Below the pieces are notes generated by a model. That model was not told the origin of the DNA, made no database searches, and saw nothing but the letters and a program-made list of their open reading frames with translations. A stretch of DNA of 64,000 bases from Gongronella butleri. Its lineage: Eukaryota; Mucoromycota; Mucoromycetes; Mucorales; Cunninghamellaceae. The position numbers and the translations under genes are program-made. Where the stretch lies: contig JAIWZP010000011.1 in the NCBI GenBank assembly GCA_025201375.1, forward strand, positions 558,001 through 622,000, given 5' to 3'. This document shows, in pieces, positions 47,210 through 59,871 of this stretch; positions within the stretch are counted from its first letter, which is position 1; every line of letters starts with the position of its first letter.

Positions 47210-48582
47210 TTTACAGGTGTTGCACTTGGAATTAAAGTTCACCATGTCGCTGACTATGCCCATTGCTTGTGTCACCCACATTTGGACAATCAGGAGGCAA
47301 TTTGGGGAGCATGGGGACGCGCGGCTTGGCGCCTAACAAGCAAATCAATGTGAAAAAACAAAACAAAAAGAGGTTAAAGGGCCATTGGACGCGCGCGAGG
47401 TGGGGGTGTGGCACGCGCCAGCAAGGCCGAGAGAGACATGGGAAGGACGACCAGAAAGAAAAATAAGGTTGTGGACGCTGTCTTTTGATGGGGGCTTGAC
47501 AAAACAAATGCGGAAACAACCAAAAGCCTCTGATGTTGATTCTTGCGGCTCCGTTTTTTTTTTTTTTAACCTGTGCATTGTGGTCGACCTGACTCTGGCC
47601 GTGCTGGAGGATCATGACGATCTCTGCACCGACCCACCCAATGGCTGAAAATAGAGCAAAACGACCAAAAAAGGGATTTTTAGTTGATTGATCGACTCCA
47701 GGTCCAGATTTTTCATTTTCCTGATGGTGAGCGGATGCAGCTTCCGCTCAGGCCAATGAGTGGGGGCTCATTGGACACCCCGGCGCGCTGGCGCCGGCCA
47801 TTCAATGGATGAAAAAGGCAAAAATGCTGGAAAAGTGAATCATTGGCTTCTGAGGTCTGATTTTGCTTGACTTGATGGTGTCATTACTTTTTTCTGGTGT
47901 GCTACAATGTGATGTGGTGTGCCATTGAACGAGAAAAGCGAAATGGCTCCGGAAAATTGGAAAAAAAAAGCTCATTGAAGACGCTCAAGCCATCCGTGAT
48001 GCGCATTGTTGTGGTTTTTCCTAATGCAGAGCCTTGCAGCTGCTGGTCACAAAGTTGGGCTCATTCATCACGCAATCATTGCAGACCAGGTGAGGAATAA
48101 AAAAGAGAAAATAGGCAAAAAAAAAGGAGGTTTTGGTCTTGTGCTTGGCCGGGGATGTTTTGTTGGCCGCCGGATGGATGGAATTTTGGGCCGCCGCTGT
48201 CTTGGAAATGAAAAGATCGGCGTGAGACATGCAGGAACAGAGGGGGCGGAGCGAGAGAAAAAGTGGGGAAGCGGGTTTGTGCGCCTTTTTTTTCATACTG
48301 AACGCACGCAATTAAAGGATGCGCGTCTGGGATGCCTGCGGCTCACGCTTCCCTAAAGGCAATGGCATTGTCATTGGAGGATGCGGCTGGTTACATTTTG
48401 ATAATTGGCATTGTGTTCCTGGAAAAAACAGCCGCGTGAAGCAAAGAGCGTGTGTGCAAAAGATGCGCGTCATTGGGGCGGAGCTCCAAAGCGGGGTGCA
48501 GGCCCAAAAAGGGACAGAAAAAAAAGGACGTGCCAGTTCGGCTTGTCGCCGTTCCTCTTTCCTTTTCTTTTTCACCTTGGAA
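47210..48582. other. Intergenic region upstream of kinesin gene
   Basis: About 1.4 kb with mixed homopolymer runs and no recognised exon. The last 40 bases are T/C-rich before the kinesin ATG. An unusually long upstream region for this window; leader exons of the kinesin gene or a non-coding transcript could lie here but cannot be shown. Confidence 0.4.
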
Positions 48583-51500
48583 ATGACTTCCACCGCTGTT
48601 AGGTACGTGTGCGCGGTCTGTAAACAGGCATTGAAAGCGGCACGCGGCGCTTTTTCAACTCGTGGCTCATTTTTTTTGTTTCCTCTCACCAGGGTCGGGC
48701 TTCGCGTACGCCCCTTGACACACAAGGAGCAGCTTTCCAATTGCACCGAGTGTATTTCCTTTATCCCCAACGAGCCGCAGGTATTGATAGGCACCGACAA
48801 GTCGTTTACTTTTGACTATGTCTACAGCCCTCAGTCCGCGCAAGATGACGTTTACTCCACGGCCGCCAAGCCGCTCCTTGACAAGCTTTTCGAAGGGTGA
48901 GCGCCCTTTTTTTGTTTAAAAAAAGTCGACTAAATTGCTCACCTGCTTTCCCCCCCCCTTTTTTCCCCCAATTTCTATAGGTTCAACGCGACAATTCTGG
49001 CCTACGGGTAAGAAAAAATGAACGAAAACGAAAAAAAGCAAAAAATACGCCATGTTCTCGATTTGACACCTTTTTTTCATCAGTCAAACGGGTTCCGGCA
49101 AGACGTACAGCATGGGCACGAGTCTCGAGAACACAAGCAGCCCAGAATTTCAAGGTAAAAAAAAGAGACGAGGGGAGACAGATGGGCTGACAAGACACCC
49201 GTTCCGAACCTTATCACCCTTTTTTCTTTCTATTTTTTTTGCGTTAGGCATTGTACCACGGTGCATCACCGAGCTATACCGACGATTGGACGAGATGAAA
49301 GCGACGACAGCGGGCTATGATGCCCAGGTTTATGTTTCGTTTTTGGAGCTTTACAATGAAGACTTGCTTGATTTGCTGAATCCTGACAGCCATCCGCGGC
49401 GCGCCAAGCTCATGGGGCCTCCACCCGTGGAAATTTCCATCCGTGAGGACATTGCAGGCAACATTTATTGGAGTGGCGTCAAAGAAGAACCGTGCACCTG
49501 CCCTGAAGATCTGTTCAAGTATGAAAAAAAGAAAAAGGGGGCAAAAGGGGGGGGGGAAGGGCAAAACAAGCGGTCCGACAGCGGATTCAGTGGTCTGACA
49601 ACTTTTTTTTTTTTTGTCTGTGTGTGTCTGTGTGTGTGGTTGCACTTGCCTCTTTTTTTTTTCAAACTCCAGCTACCTGGCCAAGGGCTCTTTATGTCGC
49701 ACAACAGGCGCCACCGACATGAACACCGTGTCGTCGCGGTCCCACGCCGTGTTTTCCATCATTCTAAAGCAGCAGCGGCCGGACGCCAATGACCTGATTA
49801 GCAAGTTCCACTTTGTTGATTTGGCCGGATCCGAAAGAGTAAGTTTTTTTTTTTTTTTTTTGGTTTTTTGGTTTTTGCACCTGATCCCATGATTTTCTTG
49901 TGCTACACACGCGCGGGGGCGCCTTTTTTTCACTTTTTTGTTGATGTTTTTGCAATTTGGACTAACGTGGTGGTGGCAATTGGTCTCCCTATTTTTTTTT
50001 TCACTAGTTGAAACGCACGAATGCACAAGGTGACCGAGCCAAAGAGGGCATTGCGATCAATTCTGGCCTCTTAGCGCTTGGCAATGTGATTTCGGCGCTG
50101 GGCGACGAGCAGCGACGTGTGTCACACGTGCCTTACCGTGATTCCAAGCTGACGCGTCTGTTGCAAGACTCATTGGGCGGCAATTCGCAGACATTGATGC
50201 TTGCGTGCGTATCGCCAGCGGATACCAATTTTATGGAAACGCTCAACACGCTGAAATACGCGAATCGTGCGCGCAACATTAAGAACCGCGTCGTGATCAA
50301 CCAAGATTTTGCTGGCAGCTCGATCGAGGTGAACCAATTGCGCGCGCAGGTGGCGCGATTGCGCATGGAATTGGCCAGTGTGCGCACTGAAGGCGGCGGC
50401 GTTGGCGGCGGCGGCTCGGGCCTGGCCACCACAACGTCTTTTGAAGAGAATCGTGCCCTCCGACACGAAGTGACGCGTCTGCGCGATCGTCTGCAGGATC
50501 TGTCGACGTCTCTTATCCAAGTGACCAGCGAGCGCGACACAATGCGCATGGAGAAGGAATTGAACGAGTTTCTGCAATACGAGCAGCGCGTCGATGGTGT
50601 CAATTCCTACCAAAAGGATGCGTCGATCCTGGATCCGCTTGCAAACGATTCGCAATTGCATGCCTTGCCGATGATCAAGCAATATCAGGAAACCATCCAA
50701 CGTCTCACCAATGAGCTTGCCGACACAAAGGACAGCCTTGATCTCATGAAAACGGAGAAGCAGGCGGCGGCTCTGTTCCACGCGCCGCCCTTGTCCAGCA
50801 CTCTCACCTTTAGTTCGAGGACCAATGCCTCGTCCACATCGGCTCGCACAAGAAACACTAGCAAATCTGCACGTCACCACCCACACACGCGCCGCCGCCG
50901 CCCAGCCGCTCTGTCCAGCAGCTCCACCACCACGTCCCAGCGCCGTCGCCGCCCACCCATGCCCGCCGCATCGCTTACGCAATGGCATTCGGACAATGAC
51001 GATGACGACGAGGGGTATTTCCAAGAGGATGATGACCCGCTGCGCCATGATATCAAGTCTAGCATTGCACGCGCTCGCGAGGAGATCCAACGCGGCATGC
51101 AAATGCTCGAGCTTGTCAAGGTAAAATGAAAAAAAAAGATGAAAGAAAAAAAAACCGGGAGAAAAGATGAAAAAAATGCAAAATATGCAAAAAAAAAAAA
51201 AAAAATGAAAAAGATTTGATCACTTATTCATTCCCTTATGCTTAGCCCTTGGATGATACGGCCACCGAATGGGAGAATGAGCTCAAGGCATTTGAAGAAG
51301 CCGAGGCCAAGATGTATGGCGAACATGGCATGCAGCGCATGACCTCGGACGAGGGCAATTACACAGCCTCGCCATCGCCGGAGGCCAATGATTTGGACGA
51401 TGAAATCGACGCTCTGGTAAGCCAGAAAGAGAAGAAAGAAAATCGCATGAGGTCATTTTTTATCTTATTTTTATGACATTTTTTTCACCATTTTCAATTT

Positions 51501-52688
51501 GTTTCTTCTCCTTTTCTTTTTCTCTCAAGGCGGTCCCCTCTTGGGATGATCACAAAGAGACCCAGGACGCGAATGACGCGACGGTGGCCGACAAGGCGTC
51601 CGAAATGGTGGCCAGCGACGATAAAAAGGAGGTTTCCAATCACAAATCGGCGCCAAAGGATGGCGAGCACAACCCGCAGCTGATCCGCATGCTCCATCAG
51701 ATCCAATCGGACATTCGTGTCAAAGAGGAGCTTGTGTCTCACCTTGAAAAGTCCGAGACCGAATACAATTTCATGCGACGCAAGTTTGACGAGAAAATGG
51801 AGGAGATGGAGTCGCGGTTGGCGGGATTGCAGCAAGAGCGCGATCTTGCGCTGAGCAAGACCAAGTCGACGTTTGCGAGCAAGGCCAAGCAAGATGCGAG
51901 CGCGCAATTGCGCGAGAAGCAGCAACTGATCGACATTCGGCACGCGTACGAGAACAAGATGAAGTCGCTGTTGACGGAGATTCAGGATTTGCGACGCAAA
52001 TACTCGCAGACGACCATGACGATGCAGGCGACGCGCAATCAAAACGACTCGCTGCTGCGGTCGCTGCGCGTGAATGTGGAAACGCTGAAAATGGAGAAAA
52101 AGCGGATGATCAAGCGCATGAAGCACGAGGCCGAGCGTGTCCGCGAGCAAATGACACTGCAGGATCGCAAGATCCACCAGCTGCAGCGCATGCATGCGGA
52201 AGCCAACCAACAGCGCAAGCGATTGGAGCGAGAACACGAGAAACAAAAGATCACGCTCAAGCGGCGCAACGAGGAGGTCCTTGTCAACAACAATCAGCTC
52301 AAGCAACTGACCCAGATCCTCAAAAAGGCTGTCCGCGAGGGCGGTGTCCTCGACGAGCGTCTGCTCACCAAGGTGTCGCGTGTTCTTGGCGGCTCGTTTG
52401 CCATTCTCATGCGTGGCGGCATTGGCATGCGTGCCCACGGAATCAACACGTCTTCTTCCTCTGTCACACGCCAGCGCAAGCGCCGCAACACCGTCCCTGT
52501 CCACATCAGAGCAACACGCAAGAAGCAATTCCTCGATCGTGCCCTGTACCAGCTCATCCAAGGTAAAATATATTTTGGAGAAAATTGAGAAGAAATCGGG
52601 GGACCGTTGGGTTAAAGCGCCGATCCAAAAAAGAAAGAGGTCGCTGGAAAAAAAAGGGGTCACTAAAAAAAATTGCTATTTTTTTTTC

Positions 52689-52722
<34 letters not shown>

Positions 52723-54368
52723 GCAAACAGGCGATTGTGGAGATGGAGCAGCTGCTTTTCAAACGCGAGCGTCTTGCTGCTGAGAAATTGGAGTTGATGG
52801 AGGAGCGCAAGCACATTTATCTGATGGAGAAGGAGACGGCGGAGCGTACGGGCCAGCCGACAGACACGATGGGAGTGGAATTGATGGATGAGCGCATTGA
52901 CATGATCTCGTCCGAGATTTCTTACCTGTCTGCGCGCATCCGAGCGCTTCAATCGGACGCGGCAGCAGCGGCCTCATCATCGCCGTCGTCAGACCATTCG
53001 TCGCAGCAAGCGGCGCACGACGCGTCGGGTGCCAAGGAAAAGCGCGTCACGTTTGCCGACGACATCATTTTGGATGCGCTGCCCCAGAAAGACCAGCAGC
53101 ATCAGCAAGATGAATGGCAAGATTTGGACGCCATGGAGGAAATGTTCAGCGTGCCTCCGTCTGCGGCGCCCGAAGTGGCGTATGACATGACGCTCAAGAT
53201 CCTCAAATCGCTCGAAGCGGACGAAAGCAGGCGCATTGCCGAAGGTCTGGTGGATGACATTGTGACGATCCGCACCAATGAATGTAACCGGCAAGTGACG
53301 ATGCAGAATCTCGAGCGCACGTCGCAAGACTTGAGACGTACGCTGATTGTGATGAAGCGTGCGGCCATTGCAACGACGGTGGACAATGAGCACCGAATCC
53401 GTCATCTCGAGGCCAAACTCAATGGACAGCAATTGGACAAGCAGCAGCATCAAATGGATCTCAAGATCGAAGAGTACATCAACAGCGGAAACACCATTTT
53501 CGATAAAATCTACGAAGATGGGCTCCGTGGCCTGATTACCACGACACCAGAACCCGGATGGGAATACACCTCGCCTTCTACGTTGCTCGATCAAACGTCG
53601 CCATCATCCAGTCCGTCCAATCAAGAGCCAACCGATTTTTTGAACGCGCCATTCTCTCCCAATTCCATCACGACGTCGCTGACATCGGTTTCCATGGACA
53701 ATGTGTCCTCGACGGGCTCGTCCACGTCTTCGTCGAATCCTGTGACTGGTGGTGGTAATGGGCCGACACGCCCAGGATCGTTGTATTTGCAACCATCGAC
53801 CAGCCTGATGATGACACCAAGCACCATTACCAATAGCAATGCCGCGGGTGTGCGTCCGCCGGCCTCATTGCTCGACAAGAATGGCAAATTGACGCGCGAC
53901 ACCACGCCGTCGCCCGATCGATTCTTCAACATGATCCAAAAGCGCTTGTCGTGGCAGCAACAGCAGCAACAACAGCGCAACGAGTCGCCCACCATGGCCA
54001 TTTCCATGCTCAATCCTGCGGAATTTGCGCGATACGCGTCCACAGACCGTGAATCATCGACGTCATCGATTCGCAGCAGCCACGTGCGCCGCTCGTCTAT
54101 CCAATCTGATTTCAGCCAATCGTCGGCGTCATCCTCGCAGAGCGGCTCCAATGCCTCTCAAAAGGCCCTGCGCAAACGCGCGTTTTCCTTGCAGCAGCCA
54201 CCTGTGCCCAATCGTCGCCGCGCATCGTTGCGTGAATTGTCCATGATGGGCACGTTGCAGCCAACAATGTCGTCGCCTCGCCACATGCCGTCAGATCTCT
54301 ATTATCCCGTCAAGGATCAGCCATTGTCGCCCCGCGGCTCGGCATCCACTCTCCACTACCATTACCAA

Positions 54369-54400
<32 letters not shown>

Positions 54401-54719
54401 ACAACAGCAGCCGTCCCAGCCGCGTTCGCCCTCGTCACTCTTGCGTCGCCCGTCATCTGTTGCCACCTTTTCGTCCGTCATGCAGCAGCAATATCAACAG
54501 CAACAGCAGCAGCAGCATTACCACGCCATGGAGCGCCGCTCCTCTGCGGGCAGCAGCTCGCCAATGCCCGGAAATGTGTTTGATCGCCTGGCACAGACAC
54601 CAACGCGCGCATCCAGCGCCAAAATGGCCTATCGACACAGCATCAGCAGCATGGATGATCTGCAGCGATGGGACACGCCCGTGTCACGCACATCCAGTGC
54701 AATGAGCCAATACTCTTAA
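48583..54719 (+). CDS. Kinesin motor protein, kinesin-4 (KIF4/chromokinesin)-like
   Basis: Microtubule plus-end motor. Ten exons (48583-48602, 48693-48896, 48981-49007, 49084-49154, 49248-49518, 49673-49838, 50008-51120, 51246-51416, 51530-52562, 52723-54719) give 1690 codons, frame closed. The N-terminal motor spans about residues 1-345: [26 protein letters not shown] (P-loop), [27 protein letters not shown] (switch 1), VDLAGSER (switch 2), [18 protein letters not shown] and [15 protein letters not shown]. The neck continues directly into a coiled coil. Further long coils lie at about 51640-52330 and 52720-52960. The last third is disordered and Ser/Gln-rich with poly-Gln runs (54365-54410, 54483-54515). 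The motor motif order and the long C-terminal stalk suit kinesin-4 (KIF4/KIF21); the tail lacks the KIF4 Cys-rich domain, so the subfamily is less certain than the family. Confidence 0.93.
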
Positions 54720-55974
54720 AAAAAAAAAGAGGAATCAAGCAGGACGCGTCCCTCCAATGTACATTTTTTTTCTTTATTTTACTTTTTCTCCCCTCCCTGT
54801 TCTTTTTCTTGTCTTTTTTTTTTTTTTTTTTGGCCTGTATTTATTGATGGGGCCGCCTGTCGCCTGTATCTAACCTATATTGTTATCTGTATCTATTTTG
54901 CCTGTACACCAGTAAAAAAAAAAAAAAGACCTGTTTGATCGTCAAAAAGCCAAAAAAAAAAAACGCGTTTTAGGAGGTGTCTTTTTGCATGTCACGACGC
55001 GCTCTTGGGACTCTGGTTTGCGTAAATGCTAAAAAGGATCTGCCTTGTTCGTCAAAATGGCGCCATTTTGCGCGTCTTTGAGCGATGACAGCATTAATCA
55101 CGATTTTCACGACAATTCACTTTAAGATTCATGGTCGTTTTCATGCCACAGCATGCGACAGATCGTCGTTGCAAGCCTGCTACGTACTAGTTCACAAAAT
55201 ACTGGACGCAAGCTTGCCAAAATGTCCTAAAAACATCTATTTCAAGATTGTTCGTTCTTCATCGATCCGATTTTCTTTTAAATTTGGATCAAATCGTTCT
55301 TCATCCATCATTTGATGTGGTAAGCAAACGCCGTGTTTAATTTGGAACGAATTGAACGCATTCCGGAAAAAAGTACCAGTAGAATGTCAAATTGACAATA
55401 ATTGATTACGCGACTTGCCAGCCAAGCAACGGACAAGTCTCAAACTGGTCGTCATTCGAACTGACAATAACAAAAATGGAGTGTGGCCCGACTGCCATCG
55501 TCAGTTTTATTGCGCGACATGCGACTTTAACATCAAAAGCTGAAAAAATGAATAGTAAAATATTGGCGCGTGTTTGTCCAGAAAAGACCAGAAAATGCAC
55601 CAAAAGATACGCCTGTCAAAAAAGCGCGTTGTAAAAAGTCGAAAAAAGCATTACTGCGTGCCGCAGCGTGTCCTGGGTTCAAACGACTGGAAATGCAAAC
55701 GATGACAAGAAAAAACAGAGTCATTTTGTTGGCGTATGCTGTTTGATCCTGCATTTTAAATAAAATCCTGGTATTACTCTTCTTTTTCCGCGTTTTTCCT
55801 TTTTCAAACGAGCCATGGTTTGCTCCTGGTCCATCCTTTGCCAAGAGAGCGCGATCCTACAAAAAATCAGGGGTAAATGTAACCCAGCCGTGGACTGTGA
55901 GACGCTTTTAGCCGATTTTGAGCGGCCGCCATTACCACTTTGGCCTTTCTTCGCCTTTTTACTTACTTTTCGCC
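54720..55974. other. Intergenic region, kinesin 3' side and PNGase upstream side
   Basis: About 1.25 kb. The left side has T/A runs (54808-54831, 54913-54926, 54951-54962) typical of 3' UTR here. From 55080 the sequence becomes AT-rich and gene-free, resembling the texture of the repeat regions. No RNA gene was recognised. Confidence 0.4.
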
Positions 55975-58375
55975 ATGTTGAACGACACTGATGCTATTGC
56001 CGCTCGGATAGCGTCTATTTGGCTTGACGCGCTTGGGCGAAAAAAAGAGAGCGCGGCGTTTCTGAAGCGTCTGGACAGCCAGAGCGCGGACGCCAACAAG
56101 TATGAAGATCCCGAGCTCTTGGTAAGCACGGAGCACGGACGTCCCCGTCGTTCAGGCACACGCAGCCAGAGGTTCATGGGGGCCGCGACTGACGCGCTTT
56201 TTGTTTCCAATTGACAGGAAAAAGCTTTACAGGCTATCCCTGTGCATATTCTTTACGAGCGTGCGAGCGACAAGACGACAGACGACGACGAGCTCACTGA
56301 CTATGTGACGCGCGAGCTGCTGCACTGGTTCAAAGCCGACTTTTTCAAATGGGTCAATGAGGCGCCATGTGATCGATGCGAGGTTTGTGCCAGCAACAGA
56401 AAAAAAAATGGATGGCAAAAAGGCAAATTGGTCTGACCGTTTTTTTTTTTATTTGGCAGGCCAAGACGCAATTCGTGGGCACGGCGCGGCCAACCCCGGA
56501 AGAGGCCAATTACGGCGCAGGCACCGTGGAAATGTATTATTGCCATCAATGTACCATTCAGACGCGCTTTCCGCGATACAAGTACGACCACAATCAAGTG
56601 CATCTTCATGGTCAATTTGCTGATCAGGCTCTTTTTATAGCGATCCCGGCAAACTTTTGGAGACGCGACGCGGTCGTTGCGGTGAATGGGCCAATGTTAG
56701 TTCTAAAAAAAAAAGGAGCGCAAGCAATATGGGCATGCTGACACGTTCTCACTTCTCTCTTTTTTGACAGTGCTTCACGCTCTGCTGTCGTGCAATGGGC
56801 CTGGACGCGCGTATTGTGCACGACACGACCGACCATGTATGGACCGAGGTGTTTTCAACGTTTGAGAGCCGGTGGGTGCATTGCGACCCCTGCGAGGATG
56901 CATACGATCGGGTAAATATCGAATTTTAATTAGATGGCAATCATGAGCCCAATTAACCATTGACACGGTTTTTTTTTTGTCTTTTAGCCGTTGATTTACG
57001 AAGCAGGTTGGAACAAACAGCTTGCATTTTGCATTGCCATGTCGTCAACACAGGCAATGGACGTGACGCGGCGGTATGTCGTGGACTGGACACAGACGCT
57101 AGGACGAAGGCGCAGTATCATTGATGAAACACACCTGGAACAATACTTGAGCAAGATGCGCGCGAGGAAATTGGCACAATTGGGCGATGCGGACCGTGCC
57201 ATGTGGATACAGCGCCAAAAAGAAGACGAGGTCGATTTGCTCGCCGCGACGGAGCGTGCACGCGTCACCAAAGAAGACATGATGGGCAGACAGAGTGGTA
57301 AATCTATCAAAAAAAAAAAAAAAAAAAAGAATTGCGACCCATGTATTTTTGTCCCATTTTTTTTAGGATCTCTTGCATGGCGATCGCAGCGAGGCGAGCA
57401 AGGCACGTGTAGCTTGCCCAGCGAGTTGCCGAGGGAAATTGACAATGGTGAGCAGCCATCGATGAGCCAGCTTTACTTTTTAGCTGATTTTTTTTAATTC
57501 ATGCTAGATGATGCACTTCCGTCCACGGTCGTGTCGACCGGCGAAATGAACGTCTTGGGATCAGCATTGATCCTCCCAGCCGCCGCCAATGCGCCGTGCA
57601 TCGCAAGACTCACAAAGGATATGAATTCGCAGTGCGGCGGCATGTATCTGTCCTCGCGATTAGATCTGCGGCATGGTTTTGACATGGAATTCTCGTTTGG
57701 CATGAACAAGGAGCAGAATGGCAAGCCATATCACTCGGACGCCGCCGCGGATGGCATGGCCTTTGTCCTTCAGGGCAATGACAAATTCGTGCTGGGCGAT
57801 GGTAAAAAAAAAAAAAAAAGGGCAGGCGTAGGAGAAGGGGCAGTGAAACTCACTTGCGTTTTTCTTTTTACTTTGTAGGGGGCTGCGAATTGGGCTATGG
57901 CGGGCTCCGCAATAGCATTGCCATTGAATTCGATACATACGACAGGCAAGTTTTTGAGGTATGGGGGTCTACTGTCAAATAAACGTGCCTTTTTTTTTTT
58001 TTGAACAGTGCCGATCGGTGCGACGATCCGTCAGGCAATCATATCAGCGTCCATGGTCGCCTGCCTCCCTACGCCAACTCGCCAAATCATCGATATTCGC
58101 TTGCACACACGTCAGAGATCCCCGCTCTGAACAGAGACATCAACACGCATGGGCCCAATTACGCGCGCGTCCGGTACGTGGCGTCGACTCGGACGCTGAC
58201 TGTGTGCCTCAAGCAGGATGGACGCTTTGTCAACGTGCTTTCCGTCGTGGCCGACATCAATGCCTACCTCAATGGCCAGCTACACAATTGCTGGCTTGGG
58301 TTCACCGCGGCCACGGGCGGTCTGTCCCAGTGCCACGATGTTCGCATCGACGCGCTGCGTCGCTACACGCAATAA
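55975..58375 (+). CDS. PNG1: Peptide:N-glycanase (PNGase) fused to C-terminal L-type lectin domain
   Basis: Cytosolic deglycosylase that removes N-glycans from misfolded glycoproteins in ER-associated degradation. Ten exons (55975-56121, 56218-56382, 56460-56581, 56641-56695, 56771-56911, 56988-57297, 57367-57447, 57508-57801, 57879-57945, 58009-58375) give 582 codons, frame closed. Zinc Cys pairs are CDRC and CHQC. The transglutaminase-core triad is Cys158 ([11 protein letters not shown]), His185 (TDHVWTEV) and Asp202 (HCDPC); spacing 27 and 17 equals that known for yeast Png1 (C191, H218, D235). [10 protein letters not shown] is the conserved late core motif. From about residue 341 comes an L-type (legume-type) lectin fold: [38 protein letters not shown] and [18 protein letters not shown]. 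There is no N-terminal signal peptide and no PUB or PAW domain. The last intron is GC-AG (57946-58008). Confidence 0.93.
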
Positions 58376-58802
58376 ATAAAAAAAGGAAATGGAGCTCCGC
58401 TCTTGCTTATGTGCCCTTACCCCGCATGCACATCTCCTATTTTCTTGGTCACCCCCTCACTTCACCCCTTTTTTTTGTGTTCTTGATCATCTCGTGCCTG
58501 TTTATGCTTCTCTTTGACCTCCATGGATACAAAGTAAAAAGAATTTTGCGACGCCTGGCCCGTCATTTCAGTCATCCGTACGCGACGCGTCGACACACGC
58601 GACCGCCTGGAGTTAATGAAGCGTGTTTGTGGGCAAAATCAAGGATGTTCTTATCTGAGGCAAATGGACGGCGCAAGCGCACATTGTTTGTTCAAGGAGT
58701 CAAAGGGAACAAAGAGAAAAAGCATGCCGCATCTCTGTTTGGCTATTTTTTTGCTTTCTTGCCCTTCTTTTTTCATCCACGGCCAAAAAAAAAAAAGTAA
58801 AA
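58376..58802. other. Intergenic region between PNGase and secreted protein
   Basis: About 430 bases. AATAAATAAA overlaps the PNGase stop codon (58371-58380) and may serve as poly(A) signal. The rest has T/C runs and an A run (58785-58797) just before the next ATG. No coding signal. Confidence 0.4.
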
Positions 58803-59871
58803 ATGAGAACCGCCCTGCGCACGCTGCTCTGCATCATCGCCTTTTTATCAACACAATGTCATGCCACGCCATCCATAGACTCACCACATCAAAAACGAGG
58901 TTAAAACAACAAGGTCCAATAAATGACAAAACTTTGACACCCATTTCTTCATTTTTTTTTTTTCTTCGCGTCATCAGCGGACCCTGCGCCATCTGCATCA
59001 GGTAAATGGCGACAAATGAACGTATCGCGTGCCATTGCTCATTTTTTTATATATAAAAAAAACAGAGAGCAATAGTGGAAGCAGCGCAAGCAACGCACAG
59101 CCGAGTGCGGCCCCGGCATCCGCAGTGTCGACGGCCTCTGGAGGCGGTGGGTCGACCAATTTGAACGGTCTGACGGTGGTGGCCAGCAGCGGTAACAGCA
59201 GCCAGCAACAGGCAAGCAATGGCAATCCATTCCAGGGCAAGCCAACGGGCGGCGCATTCCCAAACAACGTACCGCCAGCGTACCTGACATGGAAAAAGCC
59301 GATCCCCAACCAGACGTTCCCGCCATTGTTCAAGATTGGCGTGTCAAACATCACGTTTGAGTGGACTGTCGATGGCAGCGCGCTCAAAGTGCAGCCGGTG
59401 AATCTAACAGTGGCCGTTGCCAATCCGCAGAAGCAGACATCTAGCATCCAAGTGCTTGCAGGGACCGCTACAGAGGCGTTTTGGGACCTCGCCAAGATTG
59501 ATGCGCAAAATCCGCTCATGGTCGGCTATTACACGATGCTCGTGTACGACCAGCGCGGGCCAAAGGCGGTTCCAAGTCCAGGATGGCTCATGCCCGATTC
59601 TAGGCTTGTTTTTGCTCTTTACAGCACAGAGGCTTACGTGGGAAGAACAGATTGTAAGATTAAAAAAAAAACACGCTGCATCACATTTTTTTTTGACAAT
59701 TTTCCTCTTTTGCTTATTTTTTTTTTCCATGACCCGCTGGACGTAGCCATGTTTTGCCCGTCTTGCTATGTCGGTGGTGGGCGATCATTCAGCACCTCGG
59801 CCTTGCCACTACTCGCTGCCTTTGGTGTTGCCATATTCACGTCAGTATTCGTCGCACACGCTCTAATTTAA
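58803..59871 (+). CDS. Secreted, membrane-anchored fungal protein (DUF7137-like)
   Basis: Four exons (58803-58899, 58978-59001, 59066-59653, 59747-59871) give 277 codons. The signal peptide MRTALRTLLCIIAFLSTQCHA is clear. A Ser/Ala/Gly/Gln-rich linker follows, then a beta-rich domain: PPAYLTWKKPIPNQTFPPLF, KIGVSNITFEWTVDG and DLAKIDAQNPLMVGYYTML. There are several N-glycosylation sequons (NQT, NIT, NLT). The C-terminus has SMFCPSCYVGGG and a final hydrophobic helix (LPLLAAFGVAIFTSVFVAHA), which is a GPI-signal or membrane anchor. The domain resembles a fungal cell-surface family I recall as DUF7137 (family name from memory). The molecular role is unknown; cell wall or surface. Confidence 0.75.

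Noticed and set aside
50170..51102. 310-codon minus-strand frame
   Set aside because: Antisense shadow of kinesin exon 7; the plus strand carries clear motor motifs here.
51494..52663. 389-codon open frame on the minus strand inside the kinesin gene
   Set aside because: It mirrors the kinesin coiled-coil exon; codon bias keeps the antisense frame open. No start context, domain or splice logic of its own.
55660..55690. T-arm-like phrase gggttcaaac suggesting another tRNA
   Set aside because: The flanking bases do not pair into a T stem and no acceptor or anticodon arm is present.
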